A DNA stretch of 64,000 nt from Faecalicatena_A orotica. GTDB taxonomy: Bacteria > Bacillota > Clostridia > Lachnospirales > Lachnospiraceae. The translations under genes were made by a program, and so were the position numbers. Positions 17,475 to 26,037 of this stretch are shown here, piece by piece. The notes below the pieces were generated by a model, which searched no databases, was not told the origin of the DNA, and worked only from the letters and a program-made list of their open reading frames with translations. The stretch lies in the NCBI RefSeq assembly GCF_040545875.1, contig NZ_JBEPMR010000007.1; one strand, written 5' to 3'. Numbering within the stretch: the first letter of the stretch is position 1; each line of letters opens with the position of its first letter.

Positions 17475-18483
17475 CTTTCTGAGCCCGCCTCTCTATCAGC
17501 TGCCCCGCGATGCTCACCGCGATCTCGGCCGGAGTTTCAGCGCCGATGGAAAGGCCGATGGGCGTCGTAATTCTGTCGAGATCAGCATCCGTGAAACCCA
17601 TGCCCCTCAACTTTTCAAACACGCCTGCCTTCTTATGCCTGCTGCCAATCACCCCGATATAATACGCCTGCGTATGGAGGACCTGCGCCTGTACTTCCAG
17701 ATCATCCTTGTGCCCCCGCGTCATAATACAGACATAATCCGATGCCCCGATATCCACATAGTCCGCGATATGGCTGTTCTCAATCAAAAGCACTTCCTCC
17801 GCTCCCGGAAATAACTCCGGGCGGCTGAATTCTTTCCGGTCCTCCAGAACAACGCAGCGAAAATCCACAGACTTCAGCACCGGGACAAGCGCCTGAGAGA
17901 CATGGCCCCCACCGAATATATAAACCCTTCCCGATTTCATCATTTTTTCACAGTAAAAAATCCTGCCCCCGGCCTCAAATTGTTTCGCCTTCTCCCCGAG
18001 ACTTTCGATGACAGCATCGGGCACCGGCTGTCCAACCAGTCCTCCTGTCTGCGCATAAACTGACATGGAACCCTGTGCCCCCGCCGAAAGTTCATTGATG
18101 ATCCAGAATTCTTCCCCTGTCTGGTACAGTGCTTCTATATGCTGCATAAGCGCAGTATTCTGCGGTTCAGCGGCAGAAAGAAACTGAAAATACACATCTA
18201 CATCACCGCCGCAGATCATGCCAAGGTCCTGAACTTCATTTTTCTTCAGGCTGTAGTGCTCTGTACGTGAATCCTTTTCGGCAAGAACCTCCAGCGCCGC
18301 TTCCTCACTGTAATACTCCACAGCCCCTCCGCCGATCGTGCCGCCGATCCTGCCTGCAGATGTGACCAGCATACGTGCACCTGTGCCGCGCGGTGTGGAG
18401 CCGGAACTTGCAATAATCGTCACAAGCACCGCATCCTGCCCCTGCCGCAGAGTTTCTTCTAATAATTGAAATAGTTTTTTCAT
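17464..18483 (-). CDS. XdhC/CoxI-family protein
   Basis: Family of molybdenum-hydroxylase maturation factors that help insert sulfurated Mo cofactor into xanthine dehydrogenase-like enzymes. The N-terminal XdhC domain includes IIASSGSTPRGTGARMLV and GGTIGGGAVEYYS. The C-terminal Rossmann domain includes VYIFGGGHVSQALVPVL. ATG 18483 (AAGGATTG upstream) is preferred over a longer frame that runs through the promoter; TATAAT at 18521-18526 on the minus strand is a likely -10. No hydroxylase subunits are in the window, so the partner must be elsewhere. Confidence 0.87.
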   Translation of the reverse strand: MKKLFQLLEETLRQGQDAVLVTIIASSGSTPRGTGARMLVTSAGRIGGTIGGGAVEYYSEEAALEVLAEKDSRTEHYSLKKNEVQDLGMICGGDVDVYFQFLSAAEPQNTALMQHIEALYQTGEEFWIINELSAGAQGSMSVYAQTGGLVGQPVPDAVIESLGEKAKQFEAGGRIFYCEKMMKSGRVYIFGGGHVSQALVPVLKSVDFRCVVLEDRKEFSRPELFPGAEEVLLIENSHIADYVDIGASDYVCIMTRGHKDDLEVQAQVLHTQAYYIGVIGSRHKKAGVFEKLRGMGFTDADLDRITTPIGLSIGAETPAEIAVSIAGQLIERRAQKDER

Positions 18484-18641
18484 GCTGTCAATCCTTTTCT
18501 TAAAATTTATAACCTTCACTATTATAACCGATTCCCCGGTAAATTGCACCCACAGAATTATTGTGCACACTCAGCGTGCACGGCACGGGGTGAACAGTAA
18601 CTCCGAAGATTCATATTACCAGAAATGGTAGTCATCCCGTC

Positions 18642-18691
18642 TTGATTTTCCGACACATATGTCGTACAATAAATTTACAGACACAAGTGTC
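18642..18691 (+). promoter_or_regulatory. Promoter with two TetR-type operators
   Basis: TTGATT (18642-18647), a 17-bp spacer and TACAAT (18665-18670). The spacer is filled by CGACACATATGTCG (18651-18664), and a second palindrome, GACAC-AA-GTGTC, covers 18680-18691 around the start site. Both share the GACAC half-site. This layout fits autorepression by the TetR protein encoded next. Confidence 0.7.
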
Positions 18692-18724
18692 GGTTTTTCA
18701 AAAAATAATCCAGGAGGAAATCAA

Positions 18725-19318
18725 GTGAATAAAAAAGGTGAAGCAACCAGACAGACAATCAAAGAAAAAGCTTACCTGCTTTTCGCAGAAAAAGGATTCA
18801 AAGAAGTCACCATGAAGGATATCTGTGAAGCCACAGGTTTGAGCCGAGGCGGACTCTACTGCCACTATACCGGTACCGGGCAGATTTTTTCAGAGATCAT
18901 CCATGACCTTATGAGCAGGCAGGACCAGGATTTCCAAGAAAGACTCAACAGCGGCATATCTGCGGTTACGATTCTGGATGAAGTCCTGAACCGGTATCAA
19001 ATCGAGATGACCGACAGTGCGGCTTCTTTGAGTGTGGCAATCTTTGAATACTTTAGTATGCAGGAACATGGCACAAAAGAAAACAGCATCTATGAACAAT
19101 ACCTGCTTTCCTCTGAAATGTGGCAAAGTCTGATACAATACGGGATCGACAGAAAAGAATTCTATCCGGCCGATGTCCGGGCCGTCATCGACCTGCTTCT
19201 GTTTTCCTATCAGGGCGTCAGGATGTACAGCTGCCTCATGCCCATAGACGAAACAATCCCCTCACGCATACTGGGGGAAATCCGCAAAATCTTAGTCATT
19301 CCCAAGGAGGACGTATAA
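18725..19318 (+). CDS. TetR/AcrR-family transcriptional regulator
   Basis: Repressor of about 197 residues. An N-terminal helix-turn-helix (KEVTMKDICEATGLSRGGLYCHYTG) is followed by a ligand-binding helical domain. The start is GTG at 18725 because CAGGAGG lies 7 nt upstream; the longer frame from 18659 would run through the operators. The next gene starts 2 nt after its stop codon, so it probably controls itself and that phosphorylase. Confidence 0.88.
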   Translation: MNKKGEATRQTIKEKAYLLFAEKGFKEVTMKDICEATGLSRGGLYCHYTGTGQIFSEIIHDLMSRQDQDFQERLNSGISAVTILDEVLNRYQIEMTDSAASLSVAIFEYFSMQEHGTKENSIYEQYLLSSEMWQSLIQYGIDRKEFYPADVRAVIDLLLFSYQGVRMYSCLMPIDETIPSRILGEIRKILVIPKEDV

Positions 19319-19320
19319 TT

Positions 19321-20085
19321 ATGGCAACTATATTCCAGCATTACGACGATACAAGGCAGGCATACATCAATCCACAGGATTCTACCAAACCAATTCCCGG
19401 CTTTCCAAAGAGGTGTGTCACAACATTTTCAGAAAATATCATTCAGAAATTTGCCTCCGTGAAGGGCGTACAGGTCATTACAAACTTATACTCGGCGAAC
19501 GGCATTCTCCCCGTCTATGAGATAAACTATGCTGGACACCGGATCGCTTTCTTCCTCTCACGGGTCGGTGCACCTGCCTGTATAGCAGGTCTTGAGGAAA
19601 TCATCGCATTAGGGGCCGAAAAACTGGTGATGTTCGGCTGCGCCGGAATGCTCGATGACACCGCCACGCAGGGGAAACTCATGATCCCAGTGTCCGCTGT
19701 CAGGGATGAGGGCACAAGCTACCACTATCTGCCCTCCAGTGAAACCATCAATGCCGACCCTCATTCCGTTGAAGTCCTAAAGGAATGCTTCTGCAGGAAG
19801 AACGTTCCATATGTAACCGGAAAAACATGGACCACCGATGCCATTTACAGGGAGACTCCTAAACGAATCGAAGAACGAAGAAAGCAGGGCTGCCTGACCG
19901 TAGAAATGGAGTGCTCCGCCGCCCTCGCCGTCACACAATTCAGGCAGGTTCCGTTTGCCCAGTTCCTGTATGGGGCCGACAGCCTGTCCGGGGAACACTG
20001 GGAACCTAATGACCTGATAGAATATGGACTAAAAGGTGCAGAAATATACATGACTCTCGCTTTTGACTGTGCACTCTGTTTATGA
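19321..20085 (+). CDS. Nucleoside phosphorylase (uridine-phosphorylase-like)
   Basis: PNP/UDP-family enzyme of 254 residues. Family segments are FGCAGMLDD (phosphate loop region), the long insertion ending PVSAVRDEGTSYHYL, and VEMECSAALAV, whose Met-Glu pair contacts ribose. AAGGAGG precedes ATG 19321; the longer frame overlaps tetR and is rejected. It is divergent from the Udp and DeoD encoded at 34.8-36.3 kb. The substrate could be a modified nucleoside or 5'-methylthio compound; this is inference. Confidence 0.85.
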   Translation: MATIFQHYDDTRQAYINPQDSTKPIPGFPKRCVTTFSENIIQKFASVKGVQVITNLYSANGILPVYEINYAGHRIAFFLSRVGAPACIAGLEEIIALGAEKLVMFGCAGMLDDTATQGKLMIPVSAVRDEGTSYHYLPSSETINADPHSVEVLKECFCRKNVPYVTGKTWTTDAIYRETPKRIEERRKQGCLTVEMECSAALAVTQFRQVPFAQFLYGADSLSGEHWEPNDLIEYGLKGAEIYMTLAFDCALCL

Positions 20086-20121
20086 TATGTTTAAGAAAAA
20101 GAACCTGATTCAGTAGGATTT

Positions 20122-20174
20122 AAAATGCCGCCTGTGAGGACCTTTACATATTGATCCTCACAGACGGCATTTTT
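20122..20174. terminator. Bidirectional terminator
   Basis: AAAATGCCGCCTGTGAGGA pairs with TCCTCACAGACGGCATTTT (one mismatch) around a 14-nt loop between the phosphorylase and the convergent ddh gene. Confidence 0.85.
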
Positions 20175-20203
20175 CAATCCTAATCTTTTAACACACTCTG
20201 GCC

Positions 20204-21190
20204 TTACAGCAGTTCTGCCCTGAGTTCCTCCGCAGATTTCATGGAAAGCATTCCCGGAGCAATATCGAATACAGTCCTTCCTCCCGCTTCCCCGTTCTTA
20301 GCTAATCTGTAAGCAGCCCTCGCATAGCATACAAGGACACTGGATGTAAATTCCGGATTAGAATCCAGTTTCAGGGAGTATTCGATCACATTTTTATTTC
20401 CATCACGTCCGGTCTCACCGCTTCTGATCACGAATCCGCCGTGAGGCATCTTGCTGTGGTTCGCCTTCAGCTCTTCTTCCGTGATAAATTTAACCGTTGT
20501 GTCGTAATCTGAGAAATAGTTCGGCATATTCTTGATTGTCTCTTCGATCTCCTTGAGGTCTGCACCCTCCTCGGCTACCACATAGCATTCTCTCAAATGC
20601 TTTTCTCTTGTTGTCAGCTTCGGTCCACATCCGCTGCGTACCTTCTTCACTGCTTCTTCAACAGGCACAGTATATTGAATAGCATTCTTCACACCCGCTA
20701 CACGGCGGATTGCATCTGAATGTCCCTGGCTAACGCCCTTGCCCCAGAATGTATAGGTATCTCCATCTACAAGGATAGACTCCGCGTAGATTCTGTTCAG
20801 GGAAAACATTCCCGGGTCCCAGCCTACAGAGATAATTCCGATATTACCACCCTCTTTTGCAGCCTTGTCCATGTTTGCAAAATACTCCGGAATCTTCGCA
20901 TGAGTATCAAAACTGTCGATTGTGTTGAAATTCTTAACAATCTGTGGTCCGATCACCGGAAGGTCTGTCGCAGAACCCCCGCATAAAATCATAACATCAA
21001 TCTCATCCTTCATACCGGACATATCATCCATATGTACCACCGGCACGCCTTCTGTAAGAATCTTTACAGACTCCGGTGCACGTCTTGTAAAGACTGCCTT
21101 CAGTTCCATATCCTCATTGCGCTCCACTGCAAGCTCCACACCACGTCCGATGTTGCCATATCCCACAATTCCAATTCTGATTTTCTCCAT
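20204..21190 (-). CDS. ddh: meso-Diaminopimelate dehydrogenase
   Basis: NADPH-dependent one-step reductive amination of tetrahydrodipicolinate to meso-diaminopimelate, the short route to lysine and cell-wall DAP. It has 328 residues. The Rossmann motif is GIVGYGNIGRGVE, and SFDTHAKIPEY, ISVGWDPGMFSLNR and GKGVSQGHSDAIRRV are characteristic of the family. It is monocistronic, with its own promoter and a shared terminator. Confidence 0.95.
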   Translation of the reverse strand: MEKIRIGIVGYGNIGRGVELAVERNEDMELKAVFTRRAPESVKILTEGVPVVHMDDMSGMKDEIDVMILCGGSATDLPVIGPQIVKNFNTIDSFDTHAKIPEYFANMDKAAKEGGNIGIISVGWDPGMFSLNRIYAESILVDGDTYTFWGKGVSQGHSDAIRRVAGVKNAIQYTVPVEEAVKKVRSGCGPKLTTREKHLRECYVVAEEGADLKEIEETIKNMPNYFSDYDTTVKFITEEELKANHSKMPHGGFVIRSGETGRDGNKNVIEYSLKLDSNPEFTSSVLVCYARAAYRLAKNGEAGGRTVFDIAPGMLSMKSAEELRAELL

Positions 21191-21239
21191 CGTATATCCT
21201 TCCTTCCAATCTTCATATCACAAGTTTTAACCGATAATT

Positions 21240-21268
21240 AGTATAACATATGAGGGCGTGATGCACAA
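21240..21268 (-). promoter_or_regulatory. Promoter of ddh
   Basis: On the minus strand, TTGTGC (21268-21263), 17-bp spacer and TATACT (21245-21240). Confidence 0.6.
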
Positions 21269-21270
21269 TT

Positions 21271-21320
21271 TAAAATTCGTAACAGATTTTACATGTAAAA
21301 TTCGTAACAGATTTTACATG
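21271..21320. repeat. Perfect 25-bp tandem duplication
   Basis: TAAAATTCGTAACAGATTTTACATG-type unit (25 bp) occurs at 21271-21295 and again at 21296-21320 without mismatch, just upstream of the ddh promoter and before the ABC promoter. It contains the inverted pair TAAAAT / ATTTTA. Confidence 0.9.
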
Positions 21321-21334
21321 CTCCAAAATCTTTT

Positions 21335-21371
21335 TTGTCACTTTCCTGTCACTTTCCCAAGCTAATATGAT
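21335..21371 (+). promoter_or_regulatory. PhoB-like 11-bp direct repeat and -10 before the ABC genes
   Basis: TTGTCACTTTC (21335-21345) and CTGTCACTTTC (21346-21356) are head-to-tail 11-bp repeats, the spacing bound by OmpR/PhoB-family regulators. TATGAT (21366-21371) lies where a -10 should be if the repeat covers the -35. The likely regulator is the response regulator at 26034-26699. Confidence 0.6.
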
Positions 21372-21384
21372 ATCATCGTAACTG

Positions 21385-21459
21385 ACCAGAACCGGCCAAC
21401 ACCATCGCCAAAAGCGATTTGTAAATCTTTTCGGCGTACCTGTTCCTGTTCTGGCCGGA
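21385..21459 (+). other. Structured 5' leader of the ABC operon
   Basis: CCAGAACCGGCCA near 21386 can pair with TTCTGGCCGG near 21450, enclosing a smaller ATCGC-AAAA-GCGAT stem. No known riboswitch is recognised. Confidence 0.4.
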
Positions 21460-21493
21460 TACGTGTTATGAATCTGGAAAGGAGTTAGAAACT

Positions 21494-22174
21494 ATGGAAA
21501 TACTGCGCTGCAGCCATCTTACAAAAACTTATGGAAGTGGTTCGAATACCGTATCCGCCCTTGATGATGTCAGTCTTTCTCTCGAAAGGGGGAGCTTCAC
21601 CGCCATCGTAGGGGCATCGGGTTCCGGGAAATCAACCCTGTTACACATGTTAGGAGGGGTGGACCGTCCGACCAAAGGAAACATATTCATAGAAGATACT
21701 GATATCTCTGCACTCAGTCAGGAGCAGCTTGCCGTCTTCAGGCGGCGGAAGGTGGGGCTTGTTTACCAGTTTTATAATCTGATCCCCACCCTCAATGTCC
21801 GGAAAAACATTCTGCTGCCGGTCCTTCTGGATAACCAGACGCCGGATGAGGAACGATTCCGCCATCTTGTCTCCACGCTGGGTCTCACGGAACGTCTGAC
21901 ACACCTGCCAAGCGAACTCTCCGGCGGACAGCAGCAGCGTGTCGCAATCGCAAGAAGCCTGATCTACCGTCCGGCAATCCTGCTGGCTGATGAGCCTACC
22001 GGCAATCTGGACAGAAAGAACTCAGAAGAAACCATCGACCTGCTGAAGCTTTCCAACCGGCAGTACGGACAGACCATCCTGCTGATCACCCATGACGAAA
22101 AGACCGCCCTCAAGGCAGACCGCATCATTACACTGGAGGATGGAAAAATCCTGCATGACGAGGTGGTGTCCTGA
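21494..22174 (+). CDS. ABC transporter ATP-binding protein (MacB/LolD/BceA type)
   Basis: 226-residue ATPase: Walker A GASGSGKST, Q-loop YQFYNLIPTLNV, signature LSGGQQQRVAIARSL, Walker B ILLADEPTGNLD. AAAGGAG precedes the start, and its stop overlaps the permease ATG as TGATG. With the FtsX-type permease it forms an exporter or mechanotransmission complex; such pairs next to two-component systems often confer resistance to cell-envelope peptides (inference). Confidence 0.93.
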   Translation: MEILRCSHLTKTYGSGSNTVSALDDVSLSLERGSFTAIVGASGSGKSTLLHMLGGVDRPTKGNIFIEDTDISALSQEQLAVFRRRKVGLVYQFYNLIPTLNVRKNILLPVLLDNQTPDEERFRHLVSTLGLTERLTHLPSELSGGQQQRVAIARSLIYRPAILLADEPTGNLDRKNSEETIDLLKLSNRQYGQTILLITHDEKTALKADRIITLEDGKILHDEVVS

Positions 22175-24852
22175 TGAAGATTATACGAGAATATGTATGG
22201 GATACATTAAGGCGGAATAAAAGAACGAGTCTGGCCATTATGACGGCTCTCTTCCTCATGACCACGATGATGTCCTGCTTCAGTGGTTTCGTGTATACGA
22301 TGTGGACCGATTCCATCGCCCTGTCGGTCAACGAAAACGGAAACTGGCATGGGGAGCTGTTTGACAATACAAGTGCAAAAGACCTTGAATACATTAAAAA
22401 TTATGCATCCGTATCCGCGGTACTGCTCAAAGGAGCCTGGGAAGCCGCAAAGCTGGAGGATGAAGGCAGAAGAATGTACCTGATTACACGCGGGGCGAAT
22501 GAGGAATACTGGAATTCCATGCCGGAAAAAAGCACCGTCATTGAAGGGCGTATTCCGGAGGCCGAGGATGAACTTGCCCTTTCAAAACAATACTTCGATG
22601 ACCACCCCGAGGCCTCTCTGGGAGACACGCTCACGCTTCCTGTAGGCCAGAGGATCTATGACGGCAGGGTGTGCATGGAAACAGATATATGGCGTGACGG
22701 TGAGACCTTCCGCCAGACAGGGACAAAGACTTATAAACTGGTTGGAATCATGGATGTCGCTACCTCCTCTTCTGTTCCTGCCTATACAGGACTTGGCTTT
22801 CTGGACGAAGAAACGATTAAACCGGAAGACAATATTACCGTTTACCTGCGCTTTGACTCAATACGCAGCACATACAGGGAGCTTCCCGCCCTTGCCGAAT
22901 CAATCGGATACCAGAAGGATGAATATGGAAACTATAACCTCAGATATAATACAGACCTGCTCCTGAAATATGCAGTCCTTCCGCCTGACCAGATTATAAG
23001 CATCACCAGTCTGAACATCCTGGCCGTACCTCTTATGTTCCTTGTACTGGCTGCGCTTCTGATTGCCGTATTTGTACTGGTCATTCACAATGCATTCGCC
23101 CTGTCTGCAAATGAAAAAATGACGCAGCTCGGTACACTCGCAGGGATAGGGGCTTCCCCGAAACAGATCAAATCGGCCGTATCCTCTGAGGCAATGATGC
23201 TCCTGATCATTCCGCTTCCGCTTGGCCTTCTATGCGGCTGGCTGCTGGATATAGAATTATTCCGCCTGATCAATGCCGCTAATGACATCGGCAGGACGGC
23301 TCCCGACATTGTACTGACATTTGGGATTCCCGCGGTTCTGCCCGCTGCGGTACTTTCCATCATTACGGCATGGTTATCCGCCAGGATACCTGCCAGAAAA
23401 GTTGCCAAAATGATGCCTGTAGAAGCACTGAGACAGGTGGAGACACTGAAAGGGAAGAAAATCAGGCAGAGCCGTATCTCCGGCCATTTTGGAATCAGCG
23501 GTGAACTGGCCTCGAATGCCCTGACAGCACGAAAAAAGTCTTACCGGACTGCCACGATTTCACTCTGTCTCTCCTTCCTGCTCCTGACTGGGTTTTTATA
23601 TATTTTTACTGCCCAGAATGCGGCAAGAGAAGTGTATCGGACACAGGATGAAGCAGAAGGGCATATTTTTCTGTCTATCAGTGACGGCAGGGCGCCCGAG
23701 CAGAAGGCGCTTGATGAGTTGAAGGAAGTTCCCGGCGTACAGAAATATGTATTATATGACCAAATGCCCTGTGCCACCTGGATTACACCGGATCAGGCCT
23801 CCGATGATATTGAGACCCATTTGGGGGGATTTGATAAGATTGTCTCTGAGAAGAAGTATTCACCAATCGAGAGGGACGGGAAATACCGGATTTTTTCTAC
23901 ACTGATCGGTCTGGAAGACGATAGTTTCCGTGAATACTGCCGGCAATTGGGGATCGATCCGGAAGCATACTATGAAGATTCCTCCAAAGCAATTATCTAT
24001 AACCAGACCGCTGATCCATACGCCAGCACACGCAGGGAGAATGTATACCGCGAGATGCTGAAGCTGGAAACTGGACAGACCATCCCATTTACAGAACGGG
24101 CCTATGATGAGGACACCGGGGATTTTGAATTCCAGCTGACAGCAGGAGATATTGTAACAGAACTGCCTTCCGAGGGACTGGGCCTGTCCAGATTTACGCT
24201 GGCAGCAGTCATGCCTATGGAACACGTAATGGATCTGGCGGCCTCCTGTAGTGAAAAGAGACGCCTCAGGGCAGCTTCCGTATATGGGAATTTTATAACA
24301 GATACCTCAGGGGGCGTTTCCTATCCGCTGATTGAGAAAACGACCTCCAGAATCCGGGAGATTGTGGGACATTACTATGGGAGTGGTGACTATATGCTCT
24401 CAGATCTGGCAGAAAAAGAAGAAATGAGTAAGGAGACAAACGGTGTGATGGCCAAAATCGTTGCTTTTCTGACCGGGCTTCTTGCATTGATCGGCCTCTC
24501 CAACATCTGGGCAAGTATCTCTGGCAATTTAAGACAGCGAAGCCGTGAATTTGCCATGCTGAAGTCGGCAGGACTATCACCCGCACAGCTTTGGCGGATG
24601 CTGTTTCTGGAAGGCCTGACCCTCGGGCTGAAACCCCTGCTCTACAGCCTTCCATTCCAGATCGCCATTCTGGCAGTCTTTCTGAATATAAACGAGGTCA
24701 GTATACTGGAATACCTGCCTTATGCACCTTTCGGGGCACTGCTTGGATACACCGGATTAGTCCTCCTCGCAGTCACCGGAGCCTATTATACAGGCGGCAG
24801 AAGAATTCAAAGGCAGAATATCATCTCTGCAATCAAGGATGATACCATCTGA
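22174..24852 (+). CDS. FtsX-family ABC transporter permease
   Basis: 892-residue membrane protein. One N-terminal helix (about 18-40) is followed by an external domain (about 45-285), an FtsX helix block (about 285-420), a second external domain (about 470-770) and a last FtsX block (about 770-880), e.g. LTGLLALIGLSNIWASISGNLRQRSREFAMLKSAGLS. The two-block build is that of large lipoprotein- or peptide-exporting permeases. Its end lies 3 bp from the convergent histidine kinase stop. Confidence 0.9.
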   Translation: MKIIREYVWDTLRRNKRTSLAIMTALFLMTTMMSCFSGFVYTMWTDSIALSVNENGNWHGELFDNTSAKDLEYIKNYASVSAVLLKGAWEAAKLEDEGRRMYLITRGANEEYWNSMPEKSTVIEGRIPEAEDELALSKQYFDDHPEASLGDTLTLPVGQRIYDGRVCMETDIWRDGETFRQTGTKTYKLVGIMDVATSSSVPAYTGLGFLDEETIKPEDNITVYLRFDSIRSTYRELPALAESIGYQKDEYGNYNLRYNTDLLLKYAVLPPDQIISITSLNILAVPLMFLVLAALLIAVFVLVIHNAFALSANEKMTQLGTLAGIGASPKQIKSAVSSEAMMLLIIPLPLGLLCGWLLDIELFRLINAANDIGRTAPDIVLTFGIPAVLPAAVLSIITAWLSARIPARKVAKMMPVEALRQVETLKGKKIRQSRISGHFGISGELASNALTARKKSYRTATISLCLSFLLLTGFLYIFTAQNAAREVYRTQDEAEGHIFLSISDGRAPEQKALDELKEVPGVQKYVLYDQMPCATWITPDQASDDIETHLGGFDKIVSEKKYSPIERDGKYRIFSTLIGLEDDSFREYCRQLGIDPEAYYEDSSKAIIYNQTADPYASTRRENVYREMLKLETGQTIPFTERAYDEDTGDFEFQLTAGDIVTELPSEGLGLSRFTLAAVMPMEHVMDLAASCSEKRRLRAASVYGNFITDTSGGVSYPLIEKTTSRIREIVGHYYGSGDYMLSDLAEKEEMSKETNGVMAKIVAFLTGLLALIGLSNIWASISGNLRQRSREFAMLKSAGLSPAQLWRMLFLEGLTLGLKPLLYSLPFQIAILAVFLNINEVSILEYLPYAPFGALLGYTGLVLLAVTGAYYTGGRRIQRQNIISAIKDDTI

Positions 24853-24855
24853 CAC

Positions 24856-26037
24856 CTATTTTTTATAGAATCTTATACAGAACCGGGCATGTCCGTCAGC
24901 AGAGTTCTCTGCACGGATCTGCCCGTTCTGTTCTTCCAAAATCAGTTTGGTAAGCGCAAGCCCGATCCCGGCGCTGTCTTTTCCGGCACGTTCCCCCCTG
25001 TAAAACCGTTCAAATAAATGAGGCATGTCTTTCTTGGAAAAGCCGGTGCCTCCGTCTTCAATCAGCAGCTCCGTATATAACGGATTCTGCTCATAGTTTA
25101 TGCGGATCACTCCGCCTTGTGGCGTATGCTCCGCACAATTTTTAAATACATTTAAAATGGCCTCGGATGTCCACTGCATATCTGCATTTATCCAGATTTC
25201 CTGCCCGCTTTCCGGCGGCCGGACATCCAGTTTTACCTGCCTTTTGTCCAGCATATCCTGAAGCGGCTCTTTAGCGGCATCCAACAGGTCTTCCATGTCT
25301 GCTGCCTCCATATGCAGCTTAAGTGTATGGGAATCCAGCTTCGCAAGTGCCAGAAGTCCGTCTACCAGACCTTTCAGCCGTTCGACCTGATGCTTCAGCC
25401 GTTCAAGATATTCCTGTTCTTCCTTCTGGGAAGGTTCCAGTAATTCCGTCATCAGCGACATAGACGTAAGCGGCGTTTTTAACTGGTGTGCAATATCGGC
25501 AATCCTCGCTGCCAGTATTTCATGGTCTTTCACTGCCTCTTCTTTTGTACCGTAAAGTTCGGCAACGGTCTTGTAAATCTCATCTTCCAGATGGGAAAAT
25601 GCATCCTCTTTCCGCATGAGTACGGCCGCCCTGCCCTGGTCTGCCGCTTTTAAGTAATTGGTCAGTTCTGTAATTCTCTCTGCCTGTTTCTTCTTACGTT
25701 TTCCTTCTGCAAAAAATACGATGCAGCCCGCTGTCTCAAACAGTACCAGATTGAGCATAAGAGTGAATGGAAGATTATCCGTAAACCTTCCCAGCCTTCT
25801 GTATCCATACCTCTTTAAGTATGCCCGGGCGCTGCTGCCTGCTTCGTCTCCTTTTCTATAGGCATCTTTCAGTGCCTCCGGAAGGGACCCCTCCCTTTGA
25901 ACTGCTTCTGCCAGATTTGCCGTCATGTTATATTCGTGTGCGCTTAAAAATGCAGCTGTCACGAAACCTCCCGCGAAGACGGGGATGAGCCAGAGTATGA
26001 AGGAGATCAGAAATGCTTTCATTCCCCGCTGTTTCAT
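24856..26037 (-). CDS. Sensor histidine kinase
   Basis: 393 residues with two membrane helices (about 8-28 and 92-112) enclosing an external region of about 60 residues. The HisKA motif IAHQLKTPLTSMSLM contains the phospho-accepting His. The ATPase domain has ILNVFKNCAEHTP (N box) and DSAGIGLALTKLIL (G box). It overlaps the response regulator by 4 bp. Likely senses an envelope signal and acts on the facing ABC operon. Confidence 0.92.
   Translation of the reverse strand: MKQRGMKAFLISFILWLIPVFAGGFVTAAFLSAHEYNMTANLAEAVQREGSLPEALKDAYRKGDEAGSSARAYLKRYGYRRLGRFTDNLPFTLMLNLVLFETAGCIVFFAEGKRKKKQAERITELTNYLKAADQGRAAVLMRKEDAFSHLEDEIYKTVAELYGTKEEAVKDHEILAARIADIAHQLKTPLTSMSLMTELLEPSQKEEQEYLERLKHQVERLKGLVDGLLALAKLDSHTLKLHMEAADMEDLLDAAKEPLQDMLDKRQVKLDVRPPESGQEIWINADMQWTSEAILNVFKNCAEHTPQGGVIRINYEQNPLYTELLIEDGGTGFSKKDMPHLFERFYRGERAGKDSAGIGLALTKLILEEQNGQIRAENSADGHARFCIRFYKK

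Noticed and set aside
21271..21320. Possible start of a CRISPR array
   Set aside because: Only two adjacent copies with no spacer between them; no cas genes.
24293..24655. 120-codon minus-strand frame inside the FtsX permease gene
   Set aside because: Antisense to the permease, no ribosome site.
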